Notes: generated by a model from the sequence alone, not told the origin. DNA of 64,000 bases from Paratinospora sagittata (GCA_035771175.1 CM069601.1:5717001-5781000), one strand, 5' to 3'. Positions 1 through 12,084 are shown, counted from the stretch's first letter. Program-made: numbers and translations.

Positions 1-214
1 CAGAGAAGAACTGGGTGGCTTTGGATTTTCTCTTGGCAATGATATCCTTTGCTAGATGGATGAAAACTCTGGAGGAATAAATGGCTGCAAAAGCCAACCG
101 CCATTTGTTTATAGGCTTATGAGTAAGGGAACTGGTTACGTCGAGGAAGTATGTGGTAGTGGTGGGACTGATATCGAAGAACTGGGCATCATTGTAATGC
201 GGTTTCTTCGACAT
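1..214 (-). CDS. ACA-type plasma-membrane Ca2+-ATPase, N-terminal part (gene runs off the left edge)
   Basis: The reverse strand reads open from an ATG at 214-212 to the window edge, giving 71 codons without a stop. By my count 52 of 71 residues match the first 71 residues of the complete Ca2+-ATPase at 35271-38459, with no gaps. The match includes the block HKPINKWRLAF (Trp38), which lies where autoinhibited Ca2+-ATPases bind calmodulin. Family knowledge: type IIB P-type ATPases use ATP to export Ca2+ from the cytosol, and this N-terminal region is regulatory. The start was chosen because the paralogue starts at the same MSKK. A TATA-like box lies about 136 bases upstream. The catalytic domains lie outside the window, so whether the whole gene is intact cannot be told. 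The visible part shows no sign of decay. Confidence 0.85.
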   Translation of the reverse strand, partial: MSKKPHYNDAQFFDISPTTTTYFLDVTSSLTHKPINKWRLAFAAIYSSRVFIHLAKDIIAKRKSKATQFFS

Positions 215-1402
215 TGTTATGCCGCTAGCTCTGAGAAGAGAAATTAACTAGTTTTTGTTTCTGGGTGTGAATTTGAAAACGATTCGATCTTCTTGATTTA
301 CAAGTAGAGAATGGAAGAACGATTGTTGATATATCCCTTGCATTGTTAACTTATATAAAGATTAGAGTCTCTGCGACTTGGGTACGTAAGAACATATTCC
401 CAAAAAAAGAGCCGCGTAAGAAATCAATTCAGATATAGAAAATTGAATGATAAGAATCATTGACTTGTTCTTGTGATCTACCAAGCAGCTTCTGCGATGT
501 TTCCTCTAATTCAATATTAGTAACTGCCTCTGTATTTGCACAAGGTTGTTCGTTCACCACCATTTGTAACGTAAGAAATACTATAATCATGAAAGATTTT
601 TGGTAATGAATAACATCTCTGCCAAGTTTAGAAGCATGGGAGAGGAAGATGAGTTGAAGGTGCTCGAATATAAATGGGATCTTTAATGCTACATTTTGCA
701 AGTAGCTTTTAGGATTTTTTTTTTTTTTTTGGTAACAAAAATGAAAAGGATATACGGAAGGCTCCTCTCCCGACTGGGTAAGGCACACAAGTGATGTCTA
801 TCTTATTAAAGGCAACTGGTGTGATTTTAGTCTTTGTCAGACCATTGTGGTTCACACTTTTTGGTGTCGCTTGAAGTTTCCTCCTTTGAAATATCACGTA
901 AAGAAGCAACCGCTTTTTTTAGTTGGTGAACAGTATAAATTAAATTATGTTATATTATATTATATATTTATTTATTTGATTGAGGGCGACACTTTTAATA
1001 GATTACGGTGGCAAAGCGGTTCCAACAAGTAAGGGCCGTCCGGGAATGTATGTATTTATATTTTAATCGCCGCTAGTTGAAGGTATATATGTACAAATTT
1101 TCTCGATGTGAGTGCCACGTTCGACTCCCATGTATGATATTGTACTAAGGTAATTTTGATGGACTTCAGAAGTTTATTAACAAATGAAAAACATATTTCA
1201 AACTATGATTTTTTATTGATTGTCATTAAATAATTATAGATTGCAAATAATATATGATCACCGTTTTCCCTCTACAAGAAGTTTTATATTGTGGATGAAA
1301 TACGTTCTAGAGTTCATGCTTAAGGATATATGTCATGTATATATTAGTATTTTAGACTTGTCAAATTCTTTTCAAGAAAAATGTTTTATGTACACTGGGT
1401 GT
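215..1402. other. Upstream region of ACA copy 1, no gene seen
   Basis: This stretch matches the region upstream of the complete ACA gene (38460-39730), for example around 480-540 and 850-930, where patches such as GCAGCTTCTG and AAGAAGCAAC are shared. No coding region is convincing on either strand. It holds the shared 5' leader and promoter and AT-rich DNA. Confidence 0.6.
350..360 (-). promoter_or_regulatory. TATA-like box of the left-edge ACA gene
   Basis: Read on the minus strand the site is CTTTATATAAG. It lies about 136 bases upstream of the ATG at 214. The paralogous gene has a TATA-like box at the matching place (38602-38614), and the flanking bases (TTAG on the far side) are shared, which supports a common promoter core. 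Confidence 0.5.
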
Positions 1403-2739
1403 CAATGTGTAACACTCCGATTTTTAAAACTAAAATTTTTATTTTGTAAAACAATGAATATTTTAATTTTATATAAAAATATCACCGAAAATCGAGATGT
1501 TACACGTATCCGTCTATCTTAACTCATAACCATTATATAGATAATAAAATTTGCAAAATTATGAATTTATATACTTCCAACCAACTTACTTGTTAAGATA
1601 AACGAATATACGATCTTCATTTTCATACGAGGGTACTTGCCATTGTCCATCCATTATGGACACAACATTAAAATACAATCATCAAATATAATTAATGAAT
1701 TCTATTCCAAGTCATTCACACGTGAATTAAATCACAGGGTCTTTACTGACCGTAATAATATTCATTGAATTCTAATTATCAATACAATTCGTTTGAATAT
1801 AAACCTTTAAAAATTAAATGAAAATATTCAGTCTCATAATACTAATTAATTAACCTACCCCTACTACTCTGTACTATGTCACGAACTCGCAATTTTATTA
1901 TCCTAAGCACTTGCATATAAAAAATAGGGGTGAGCTTGAAAGCCCAGTGGGTCATCTAAATAATTCACAATATTTTATTGTGATACATACACAAGAACAT
2001 TACAAACAAGTTTCACACATTAATCGTTGCAACATTAGATTGTTTGAGTCGATAATTTCATCACGTTCCAAATCACGTACCGTTAGAAAATCAAACAGAG
2101 GGTGGCACAGCCCAAAAATTAGAACATTGGCGATATTCCTTAGAATAACTGCCCCATATGTGTGATTCTTATCTTAATCGTGTTCTTTAGTGATGTCACG
2201 TCATGCGTACGGTATAAGCACGATATTAAGCGCATTCATAAAATATATTCAACTCCACTACACATGGTATCATGTCACAAAATCAATTATAATAATGTTT
2301 ACGCATTCACTATGCCAATATTCCAAATCATACATTTCATTATCAGACATTATAATTTATAAATGAATTCAACTACCACATGAATTTCATGCATCCAATT
2401 ATCATTTGATCAGAATAAAAATCATGTTAACACACATATCATCATGGCTAAACAATCACAACATTGTATATATATAATCATGTACAATAGTCATGCATAA
2501 GCAATCTAATAATACTATAGACCTAATTAATTTAACATTCCTATCTATATATCAAATAAAATATTATGAAGGCCTAGAATCATTCCCACCTGAATCGCTA
2601 AATTCAAAATTACTTAAATTTCTCGTCACGCTTAGTAATCAACCTGTATACGTATATTACGTTTGTTAATATAATTATTCGATTATGAGTGTAGATATAT
2701 ATATATATATATATAGTCGTTGGATGTTTAACATATTAT

Positions 2740-3015
2740 ATTGCCTTGTGATATGATATAATGATGTGTATGGTATAACATGATATAATACAATACGTGA
2801 TATATATATAAGATGTGGTAGTTTTGAAAAGTGTGATATATAATATAATATGAAATAGGTGTTAATATGATATAATATAATATAAGGTGTGGTAGTTTTG
2901 AAAATGGTTTTGAAAAGTGTGATATATATAATATAATATATAATAGGTGTTAATATGATATAATATAATATAAGGTTTGGTGGTTTTGAAAAATGTGATA
3001 TATAATATATATATA
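2740..3015. repeat. AT-rich tandem repeat inside family 1 copy A
   Basis: About three imperfect units of roughly 80 bp recur. Each contains GTGATATATAATATAATAT, GGTGTTAATATGATATAAT and a GGTAGTTTTGAAAA-like end. This segment is unlike the tandem arrays at the matching place in the other two family members. Confidence 0.6.
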
Positions 3016-3534
3016 TGTAATATTAAAATGAAGTGATATGTGTTATTGGATAAACATATGTGCTATGATATGTAATATAATATGTAATATGTAATATTAA
3101 AATATTAAAATGAAATAATGAAGTGAAGAAGAAAGGAGGCGCGGTGGTGTTGGTGGCGTGGAAAAAAAAATAGAGCAAATAGAGAGAACGAATGGAAATG
3201 AGAAAAGAAAGACAGAGAAGAGAGATTCAGACCGAGTGCGAAAGATCGGGAGCTCGGAGGAGAGGCGAGGCGAGAGATCGGAGCGTGGCGAGAGTTCGAC
3301 GAAGAGAATAGAGAGAGAGCGGCAAGATCAGTGGCGGAGAAGAGGGCGGCGGCGAGATCAGCGGCGGATGGCGGAGGTTGCAGCGGCGAGATGGGAAGAA
3401 AAGAGAAGAAAGAGAGCGGCGGCGGCGGTGTGCGCTGGAAGAAAGGAAGAGAGAAGAGAAGAGGGTTTCGAGAGGAAGACGAGTGCGTTTGGTTTTTGAG
3501 AGAGCGAGACGCGAAGGATTTTCAGCGAGATCAC

Positions 3535-3615
3535 GGCGAGATTCCAGGCGACATGTCGGCGAGATCTCGGCGAGATTCCCGGCGACATGTCGACGAGATC
3601 TCGGCGAGATTTCCG
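3535..3615. repeat. GC-rich 34-bp tandem repeat near the 3' end of copy A
   Basis: The unit contains GGCGAGATCTCGGCGAGATT followed by CC(A/C)GGCGACATGT. It occurs about two and a half times and recurs in the reversed copy (about 24130-24235) and in copy C (about 46610-46710). It contains the palindromes GAGATCTC and ACATGT. Confidence 0.7.
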
Positions 3616-3652
3616 GATCTTGTTTGACATCTTTTTTTTTCTGGGTATTACA

Positions 3653-3845
3653 ATTTATTTCCAAATTTCATGATTTCTTTGTAGATTTTGTGAGTTGTGA
3701 GGTTATGGTGTTTCGTTTCATCATTTGATTTCTTAAGAAATAGGTGTTTTGAGTGTGATTTCATAGATCTCTGGTATTTAAGATGAAAATTGATTGATCC
3801 GTAGATCTCTGGTACTAACGTTTTTTTTTTCTTCTGGGTATTACA
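3653..3845 (+). other. Copy-specific 3' tail of element A
   Basis: This 193-bp segment lies between two copies of CTGGGTATTACA and has no counterpart in copies B or C. It contains a TTTCTTTGTAG stretch that resembles an intron 3' splice site. No protein is recognisable. It may be a captured host fragment, by analogy with copy C. Confidence 0.45.
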
Positions 3846-3850
3846 CAATG

Positions 3851-4938
3851 TCATTTTCAGACGTTGGCAACTTGCTCTCTTGGATATTTTGACGATGTGC
3901 ATGTATTGCATAGCATCCCCAAATATACTTGTATCATCAAAACTTTTAAAGGAGCTAGATGTTAACATCAAAAAATGACGTTAACACCTAACATACATAT
4001 AATATTACTCTTTTTTCAATGAGGAGCATACACATCTTTTGACACGTATGTTTAGGAAAGAGGAGGATTTGATATTATGACCTTGTCTTTTCAAAATTAG
4101 TATATATAGTTCTTTTTTAAGAAAATATAAAAATATATTTAATGTAAGTTAAATTAGTATATAGTTCTTTATATATTTTTTAATCAATCTTAAATTTAAT
4201 GGCGTAGTGCTACCCTTGTTGTGATCGAGCATATATAAAATCATGCTTTCATATTTCTTTTTCCTAATTTATTGGTCAGTTCAACAAAAAGCACAAGTTG
4301 ATTCCTTATACGCGTCTAACATGCGGTGCAAAAGTGTAGGCGTTCTCCAGCTATACATGGTTAAATTGCTGTATATATATAATGTCGATCATGGATTCAT
4401 ATGGATAATGCTTTTGTAACATGAGGACATCTGACGAATACCAATGATTGAGTCTTTAAATAATTTTTTTTTTAATCAGAAACAAATTTTATATCTAATT
4501 TTACTCCACACAATCTTTTCTTAATTATATAAGTATGCATGCTTTCACGTGTATTCCGCGTAAATTCTACTATTTTTATCAGAATTTTAAGTTTTATGAT
4601 TTTTGTACATGAGAGTGGTGAGAAAAAGTTAGATTATTAAATTACTATACTACCCTTAAGATTTTAAGAGTATTTTTGAAAGTTGGGCAAAAATAATCAT
4701 CCCATATAATAGTATAGATGTTTATCATATATATCATTACATTAATATACTTTTACAACTAAATTAGTATAGATGTATATGTATAGCTTATCAAACAAAA
4801 CACAACAAAAACTTGTCAATTATAAAATCTATACTAGCTAGCCTCATCATCATTTTAATTTTTTTTTTTTGGTTTAATTTTAAGGGAGTATTTTACACCA
4901 AGTGCACTTAAGACAAGTCATCTTGTAAATGGACTTAA
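3851..4938. other. AT-rich upstream DNA of duplication unit 1, no gene seen
   Basis: The part from 4180 to 4340 matches 41150-41320, including CTTTCATAT, TTCTT(T)TTC, TGGTCA and GTTGATTCCTTA(T/C)ACGCGTC. The part from 4600 to 4720 matches the far side of the gypsy insertion (51395-51510), so it marks the empty site for that insertion. No coding region was seen. Confidence 0.5.
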
Positions 4939-4954
4939 AAATTTATAAGAAATT

Positions 4955-5074
4955 GTCTTTCAGCGTGCAACACAACTGGTAAGGCACCAGACCTCTAACC
5001 TAAAAATTGAGGGTTCAATCTCTGTCTCTCCTTATTAATAAATAAGTTTGATCTTGAATAAAAAAAAGAAAAAG
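4955..5074 (+). mobile_element. tRNA-derived SINE with a 16-bp target duplication
   Basis: The left end holds an RNA polymerase III A-box-like stretch (CAACACAACTGGTAAGGC) and a B-box-like GGTTCAATCTC about 40 bases on; the right end is an A-rich tail. The element is flanked by a direct repeat of AAATTTATAAGAAATT (4939-4954 and 5075-5090). The duplicated unit 2 has only one copy of this flank (near 52070, AAATTTATGAGAAATT) and no insert, so it shows the empty site. SINEs of this kind are non-autonomous and depend on LINE enzymes. Confidence 0.8.
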
Positions 5075-5090
5075 AAATTTATAAGAAATT

Positions 5091-6272
5091 ATTCTTACTA
5101 CTTTTATTCTTTGTAGACTCGAATTTTAGTCATTAATCACTTGCGTGCGACGAGGGTAGTAAGGTCATGATGGATTCATGGAAATGCGCTAAGGCTCAAA
5201 ACTTTACCGAAGGAGGCAGCAAGTAATGGGAAAAATAGTTGTCTAAACAGAGAAATGACGCACAACAAAAATAGTTGGCAGAAATGTCTATTAAACTCAT
5301 AGACCCTTAACAAAAAATATGAATAATTGCATCTGCAATTCAACAAACATACCAACTAGTTTTTCTATAAGAGTGTGTTTTGGTTCAGGTGAAGGGTAGA
5401 AGACATAAAATACAAACTGGTAATTTCCATGCACCGAGTCAAATCATTAGTTGAGTTTGATATTACTTATATACAAACTGGTTCAACTGAAGGGTAGGTA
5501 AATGGTACTTTTTGTGCTTATATACGTGTGTGTGTGTGTGTGTCTTAAAATTGTATAAAGGTATGGATAAGATAAATGATATAGAATTGTTTATATTTGA
5601 TAAGATCTACAAAACCATATACTATATCATGTTAATGCATTTTGTACTATTTTATCTATACTGTTAAAATGGTCTTTTAATGCCTTTGAACAGTTCTATA
5701 TCATGTTATATTCGATATAACAAGTTTTTTTGACGTGTGCGTAGTTCCTACGGAAGAAAGTAATGCACTAACGCGTAAAGAAAAAAAGCACTTCACGTAA
5801 ACTATCTAAATATTCTCAAGTATAGATAAACTATATTATAAATTTCCTTGACTCATATATAACATGACAAAGAACTGTTTCCATGCATGTCTAAAGATAT
5901 CGATGTTGGAAACCTAGCTAGAAAGTAGAAACCAATTGCTTAAATTGGTATCTTTGGTGTCATTCATGAAGTTTCCTGTAAATTTGTTTTGTATAAGGAT
6001 GGAATATTTTTGTCAAATGAAAAGCTCCAAGTGGTTGCAGTAAGCAGTTAAAGCAGTTAGAATTAGTTGAAAAGATGCTTGATTATTCCAGGTATTTCAG
6101 CAACCAAATTAAGTCAAGTCAAGGAGTAAACTTCTCAAATCAACCCGATGACTAGAAACTTGCAAGTGTGCCTAACCCGTCAACACCCCTACATAGGTGC
6201 TTTCAAAATTAGTCTTAGTTATACCCTATGTATATATGTGTTGTATCGAGGTAAAATCTGTAAAGATCTACT

Positions 6273-6308
<36 letters not shown>

Positions 6309-7700
6309 ATTAAAAGTAATAGAAAAATTATAAAAAAATATTAACATAGAGATGGTTTGTGATTTAGACACGTAAAATGTAGACCTTTGGATATATAAAT
6401 TAATTAGGAAGAGTGATATATTAACATTAAATGATAATAATAGAGGTAAAGGAAGATTAACATACACACGCACAAACTTATATGTATATATATATCTATA
6501 ATGAAGAGTTTACAAAATGAAAGAAAAAAAATATAATTAAGAGTATTTAAAATGTGTGTAATAAGAAAAATATAATAGTCAAGAGTGTTATATACTTATA
6601 TATAATTAAGTGTTTATATTTGTATTGTATATACATAATTAAGAATATATTCAATTAAGTATATAATATTAAAAAAGAGTACATATAATTAATTAAAAAT
6701 ACATGTATGCATTTTAACTTTGGTAAGTATACTCTCTAAAATTTTATTTGCCAAATATATTTTATTAAGTATATTCTCTAAAAATATGTAGTAGGGCTAG
6801 ATATAAATATATAATGAATTTAACTAAATTATAATAAGGGTTGAGCTAAAATTATGAATGAAAGAAAGAAATTATCCAACTATATATATAAACTCATTCA
6901 TTTAGAATAAATTAACACATATTTAAGATAAATCAAATAAAACAACTAATTCAAATACCTAGTCTATTTCTTAATAAAAGTTTATAAAATTTGCTTATTA
7001 TATTATTTTAGTTTCTATTTAAATTTTAAATTCTATCAATTTAACTTTTATTTAGCTAGATAGGTTTATCAATTATCTTGTGAGTTGTGGTTAACCATTT
7101 GTTAAAAAAGAGTTAAAACACCTAAACTAAACATAAAGAATTAAATAGTTAATATTTTTAAAACCATGAAATTGTTAAATTTGCTGTTAAAAAAATAGCT
7201 AAATTTGGCCAAAAAAAAAAATTAAATATGTTTTTATTTTTACCATTTTACCCATAAATTTTTCCTGTTGAACGACTAGTAACAAGGTAAATATGAAAAC
7301 AAAATGTTGGATTTTTATTTAAAGGTGTTTAACTTGACAAGTTAAACCCTAACTTATTTTCATTTATTACTCTCTTTCACAATTTCACTCTTGTTTTTTC
7401 TCATTCTTGACAATATTTGAAAGCTTTTCATCCTTCCTCTTTCTTTAAAATCTTTAACCTTCTTCACCCTCATTCGCTGTCTCAACAAGAGGTACATATG
7501 TTTTAATGGTCATTTTTTTATATTTTTATTAGAAAATAAAGAGAGTCCGACGAGTAACTTTGGTAGGGAAAGGGTGGTTGGTTTTCCAAGTGTCTGAAAG
7601 GCGTACATGAAGTTGGTGAATCTTTAATATCTACTATGCTTTAATAGTGCGAACTCTTACCACCTAATATATAGTTAAAAGGCGTGTACATCTTAAGAAT
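5091..7700. other. Duplicated AT-rich intergenic region, no gene seen
   Basis: It matches 52090-54440 in patches. The best-conserved ones are 5350-5460 (with TGTGTTTTGGTTCAG) and 5900-6160 (with CCAAGTGGTTGCA and GTCAAGGAGTAAACTTC). It also holds a TG tract at 5527-5542 and a TA tract near 6270-6305. No supported gene was seen. Confidence 0.5.
6270..6305. repeat. TA microsatellite
   Basis: An uninterrupted alternating TA run lies here. Short open frames across it on both strands are artefacts of the repeat. Confidence 0.9.
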
Positions 7701-7704
7701 GTAT

Positions 7705-7920
7705 ACATTACTACAATCAATCTAGCATTACCTGATTATGAAAAATGCTAAATTGATTATGGTGGTGTATTCTAGTGTAAACTGCAAAACTTATCACCTT
7801 TGGATTGTATTGATCTTACATTGAATCATGTATTGACATAAGATTTGATGAAATTCAAAAGTGTTGGAATGATAGTTTAAATTGTAGTTTCTACTACAAT
7901 CGATGTGGCATTACCTAAAG
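7705..7920 (+). repeat. Dispersed repeat, forward copy
   Basis: It contains TTTGGATTGTATTGA, AATCATGTATTGA, GATTTGATGAAAT and a CTACAATC(A/G)AT(C/G)T(A/G)GCATTACC motif near each end (about 7711 and 7900). A diverged copy lies reversed at about 11480-11620. The size and spread suggest a short non-autonomous transposon. No target duplication could be assigned. Confidence 0.5.
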
Positions 7921-10000
7921 CATTACTCTTTTAAAAATACCATAGTTGTTAATAATGACTCAATTTAATTCAAATACCAATACTATTTTAACTTATCTTC
8001 TACTATATATATATATATATATATATTGCATGGTTTATGATGGCATATAAAAACTTTGATTTATTTATGATGATTTATACAACTTTAATAATAAAAAAAG
8101 TCAAATCCTCTCTCGCTCAAAGTTTCCAACACATAAAAACTTTTTTTTTTATTAACAAGTATTAATATCTCACAAATTAAGTAAAACTAATGACACTATT
8201 TTTTTTTATAAAATAAGTGTTATATTTTATATTTGGAATTTTTAGAGTTTAGGTCCTTCAATGACAATAGAGGTAAATATTGGTTAGCTTTAACGGTGTG
8301 CATTTAAACCCCTTTATTTGAAGTTGAAAGTTTGATTTCCTCTCATTATAAATAAGTGAGAGTTTTCCATTCTCTAATAAAAAATAAGAGCGATATCATG
8401 GTAGTTGGTTCGTATGGTTCTATTTGGGCCTGTTATGCCCTTCGTCATTGTACTCGCTTTCTTAGCCCTACTGAGGGGTTCTGCCTTCCTCTGGCTCTAG
8501 TGCTAACATCCTCTGACCTTGTGTCAGTATTAAAAAAAAAGAAATTTACAATAGGGGTTAGTCTTAAAGCTTTCAAAATTAGAGAAAAGGTATTGAAATA
8601 CAAATTTAACAAAAGAAGACAAGTTTACCCTTTTATATACATTTAATGTTTAACGACCACCGCACCGACAACTAGTGATTAGAAAGCAACTTAAAACACA
8701 TGATTTTGTAGATCTTTTTCCTCTCTTTGTAATCCTCATGTTTCATCAAAACAAAGTTTAAATGAAAAAAATATGATTATTTAAAGTTAAATGTTATTTT
8801 TTTTTCACCTAGATAATTGACCCATAAAGTTTGCCGATTATATAAGGTTAAATAACTGATCTTTCTTTTTTTTTTTTTTTCAAATGGCCATAACTTTTTT
8901 TATTTGAACCCCTTATGTGATTCAAGAAACATTGAAAAAAAGAAAGAAAGATTTACACAATTAACATATATATTTACACTTTACATGTTATTCAACAGAC
9001 ACCAAACCAAAAACCAATGACCAAAAGTACTTGATTATGTGTATCTTTTCTCCTTCTTTTCATCGCTTTTTGAATAACTTAAATCACCGAATAAAAAAGT
9101 TATAACTATTTAAAGATATAAGTCATGAATTAGCCAAAAAATTAATTTACATATAAAGTTCACTGACCGACCAAAAATATTGATGGATCAGTCAATCAAT
9201 TAAAATAATTAATTTTAAATTTTAAATGATTATAAATTTTGTTATTTAAATTTAAATTAATTTAAATGATTCAGAAGGCATTAAAAAAGAGAAAGAGAAA
9301 ATGCACACAACGAGACACCTTCGGTCACTTTCCCGTTATCGGTTTCTTGTTTCGATAGCTATTGAATAACATATAAAATATAAATATATACTTTAATAAT
9401 TACCGAATTGACAACTGATAGCCAAAATATGACTGGAAGTACTCAATTTTATGATTTTTCTTCCTTCTTTTTAACATATTTTAAATCACATAAATTAAAG
9501 TTTTAATAAAAAAGTTATAATTATTTAAAATTGAAGAATCATTTATTTAACCTTGATCTGTCGGCCAAAAAGTTGTCCGTCAACTTCATTAGGAAATTAT
9601 CTGGATATAAAAATATATATATATATATATATACTTTTAAATAGTTTTAACTTTTTTATTAATTTAAGTGATTTAAAAAATATTAAAAAATAATAATTTA
9701 TAAAACCATGCGTTTATAGCCTATTGTTAGTTTGGTGGCTCTTAAATGTTAAATGTATATAAAAGACAAACTTGTATTTTTTCTGTTAAAATTTGTACTT
9801 TAATTCAGAGCTTATTCTCTACTTTTGAAAACTCCGTGACGCTTTATTGCTTATAATAGGAGGATCTAAACACAAAAAATCCTTTTATATTTTATATTTT
9901 ATTTAATTTTACTTACTAAAATGAATTTTTCAGAAACACCCCGCGGTAGATTTGTCAACTTGTATTTATAATTACAAACTAATAGCATAGTCAACTTGTA
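7921..10000. other. AT-rich intergenic DNA present only in duplication unit 1
   Basis: This stretch has no visible match in unit 2, where the corresponding flanks are nearly adjacent (near 55010-55140). It therefore contains insertions made after the duplication, or was deleted from unit 2. It contains a (TA)n tract at 8004-8026, another at 9612-9634, and a SINE-like piece around 8290-8545. No gene was seen. Confidence 0.45.
8290..8545 (+). mobile_element. SINE-like or LINE 3'-end-like fragment with A-rich tail
   Basis: A GC-richer patch ends in a run of A at 8532-8541 in otherwise AT-rich DNA, as retroposed RNA copies do. A weak B-box-like AAGTTTGATTTCC lies near 8328. No A-box or target duplication was confirmed. 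Confidence 0.3.
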
Positions 10001-11475
10001 CGGTTCGTACAAAATCGAGTTTGATATAATCGATTTAAAAAAAAAAAAAAAAAAGGCAGTCACTCGCCAAGTTTGATATAATTGACTCTAACCCTTAAAT
10101 TTTTATAAGACGTTCTGAAAATAATTAAAGTATACATACATTTCTGTCCCATTTTCATTAGCATTTTTCCATTAATAATTAATGATAGTACTTTTGCATG
10201 TTGTCCGTAAGTTCTTCTTTATTATAACTTCCAGTGCAGTGTCCAGGTGTGGAGGACTAGTACTTATCCGTTAATGTGTATATATATATGAAATGTGTAA
10301 AATATATTATATACTTTTCCTCAATAGTTGTTTGTTGAATTAGCACATGTACATCATCCTTTCATATATATCCAAACGATGACTTCTTTCTTTTTCTTTT
10401 GCAGCAAGTTAATTAATAATGACTAATTTTCAAAAGCCACATCATAATTTATTTAGTGCTTGATCTAATAGATGGAACAACATATATACTTGTATTTTTT
10501 TAATTAGATTTTCACTTCTCTTAAGTTTTCATATGTTCTTTTTTAATCAATAAAAAAATATTAATTACTAATTACTAATTACTAATATTAATTACTAATT
10601 AAACAAATACCAACCATACAAATGTTAATAAATTAAGAGACATAAATTCAAGAAACCTCTTACAAAACTTGACACTCAAATATACCATATTAAAATCTAC
10701 TTGACCCACCCAAAAGTAATAGCTAATAGATATAAAAAGTCCAACAATAATGTATATATATTGATTGAGCTACCAATATATATATATATATATACATCTT
10801 GTAAAGTGTGTGAATAAGGAATGAGGAGGGGAGGAAGGGGTAGGTTGGTGAGGGGTCATTTCATGAAACACATAAAGAAATGGATCGTATGATGTTTTCT
10901 ATTTTATCCTTTTTAACTTTCAACTTTTTTTTTTGACCTTTCAAAAAAAAGAAAAAGCTTTCAACTTTTTACTCTACCTACCCTCTTAATTTTATAGAAC
11001 ATACATATTGATTTCCCATTTTAATTAAATCAAAAGATAAAAAAAAATATACATACATACACACATATATATATATATATATATATATTTATAAAAATCT
11101 TAGTTTATCTTAATTAATTTACAATAAAAAAGTCGGAGTAAAAAAAAAAATTACAATAAAGTCACATGCAAAGCAGTTGTACCAATTAACACAACTAATA
11201 GTAACAACAACAATAATAAACTTGAAAAAGTTACCATGTGATTGAGGTCTTGAGTGATGAGGATTTTTATGAAAACTTCTTTTCATCACGATGAGTCCAA
11301 ATGTTGTCTCTATATGTAGTTTATTTGCGACAAATATATTTGTAACTGTGAATTTTGTCGTAAAAACAAGGAGTTAGCAACAAGTTTCTAGGAGATAAGT
11401 CTTTAAACATGTATGTGTACTTCCCATGACTTTTAGTACTATTTCTTAGGGGAGTTGTGAAAACGTAAATAAGTT
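10001..11475. other. Distal duplicated upstream DNA, no gene seen
   Basis: It matches 55130-56270 well, most clearly at 11110-11470 with 55905-56260 (shared GTAACAACAAC, AACTTCTTTTCAT, TATGTAGTTT and AAAAACAAGGA(G/T)TTAGCAAC). A short direct repeat of ATTACTA lies at 10560-10600 and a TA tract at about 11064-11090. No coding region was seen. Confidence 0.55.
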
Positions 11476-11479
11476 ATGT

Positions 11480-11620
11480 GTAATATTGCTACATTGATTA
11501 CAGTGAAAAATTGCAATATAAACTACGTACATCACTCCAATTCCCTTGGATTTCATCAAATCATGTATCAATACAAGCTTCAATACAATCCAAAGCCATA
11601 ACATACATGGATATTGAACG
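11480..11620 (-). repeat. Dispersed repeat, reversed copy
   Basis: Read in reverse it repeats the order of motifs found at 7705-7920 (TTTGGATTGTATTGA, then ATGATTTGATGAAAT, then a TGTAATCAATGTAGCA end). It sits at the point where the segmental duplication similarity stops. Confidence 0.45.
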
Positions 11621-11625
11621 GGAAA

Positions 11626-12084
11626 AAAAGAAATATGTAATACCTTAGGTTTGCACAAAAACAAAAAAAAAGAAAAAAATTCGGGCACATGCAGAACGTT
11701 CAGATGCAATTTTTCCTATTTAAGGAACCCCTCTTCATTTCTCACACAAAAATCACTTCTCCTTGTTATTTTCCTTCTCTCTTTCACTTATTTTGAGCTT
11801 TTGTCTTCTTTTTTGAGACTCTCTGTGCGGTGCAACGGGGTTCTGTCCGGGGGAAGGCGTCAGTTTTCAAAAGAGTTTTTATTTGAAGGTGGGGAACGAA
11901 ATATAGGTTTGCGTGTCTTATAACTTTTATTAAAGTTTACATTCATTTATCATTATGTTTACTATTCATTTACACTGCATTATTGCGTATAATGTTATAC
12001 TTGTCATACTTACGCTTGTATATTTGGAGTTCATGTATTACACTGTTGTTGTGCTGGTCAATCTGGCTCAACCATTGTACATAC
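11626..12084 (+). other. Unassigned stretch with transcript-leader-like composition
   Basis: A TATTTAAGG box near 11718 is followed by a CT-rich run. No reading frame is convincing. It abuts the copia reverse-transcriptase fragment and could be part of that element, but I cannot show this. Confidence 0.3.

Larger units (their letters stand above)
1408..3845 (+). mobile_element. LTR-like element, family 1 copy A (solo-LTR-like, 2438 bp)
   Basis: It starts TGTAACACTCCG and ends CTGGGTATTACA, so the ends form a short inverted pair. The 5 bases CAATG flank it on both sides (1403-1407 and 3846-3850), an exact target-site duplication. The body matches 43823-46742 in the same direction and 24140-26749 in reverse. 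There is no coding domain: the open frames between 3158 and 3664 are low-complexity GA-rich sequence. An internal copy of the terminal motif occurs at 3641-3652, followed by a 193-bp tail (3653-3845) that the other two copies lack. TG...CA ends and a 5-bp duplication fit a solo LTR of a Ty3/gypsy retrotransposon. The strand given is relative to the family only. Confidence 0.85.
1..11475. repeat. Segmental duplication, unit 1 (ACA 5' end plus upstream region)
   Basis: This block is colinear with 38248-56275 in direct orientation. Pairs that align by eye: 1-1000 with 38248-39100; 4080-4330 with 39810-41310; 4600-4720 with 51395-51510; 4935-5460 with 52040-52380; 5900-6160 with 53380-53620; 7560-7690 with 54360-55010; 10010-10290 with 55140-55350; 10920-11475 with 55780-56270. 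Between these the copies differ by transposon insertions and by AT-rich drift. The left boundary lies outside the window. The right boundary is where similarity stops, near 11475. Confidence 0.8.

Noticed and set aside
2162..2362. 66-codon frame repeated at 44591-44791 and, reversed, at 25828-26058
   Set aside because: Conserved only because it lies in the shared body of the three family 1 elements. The reversed copy differs in several residues, and no domain is visible. It could be looked at again if the frame is open in most genome copies.
3158..3728. Several open frames on both strands rich in Arg, Glu, Lys or Ser
   Set aside because: They lie in purine-rich low-complexity sequence of a family 1 element; all frames are open because stops are rare there, and no domain is visible.
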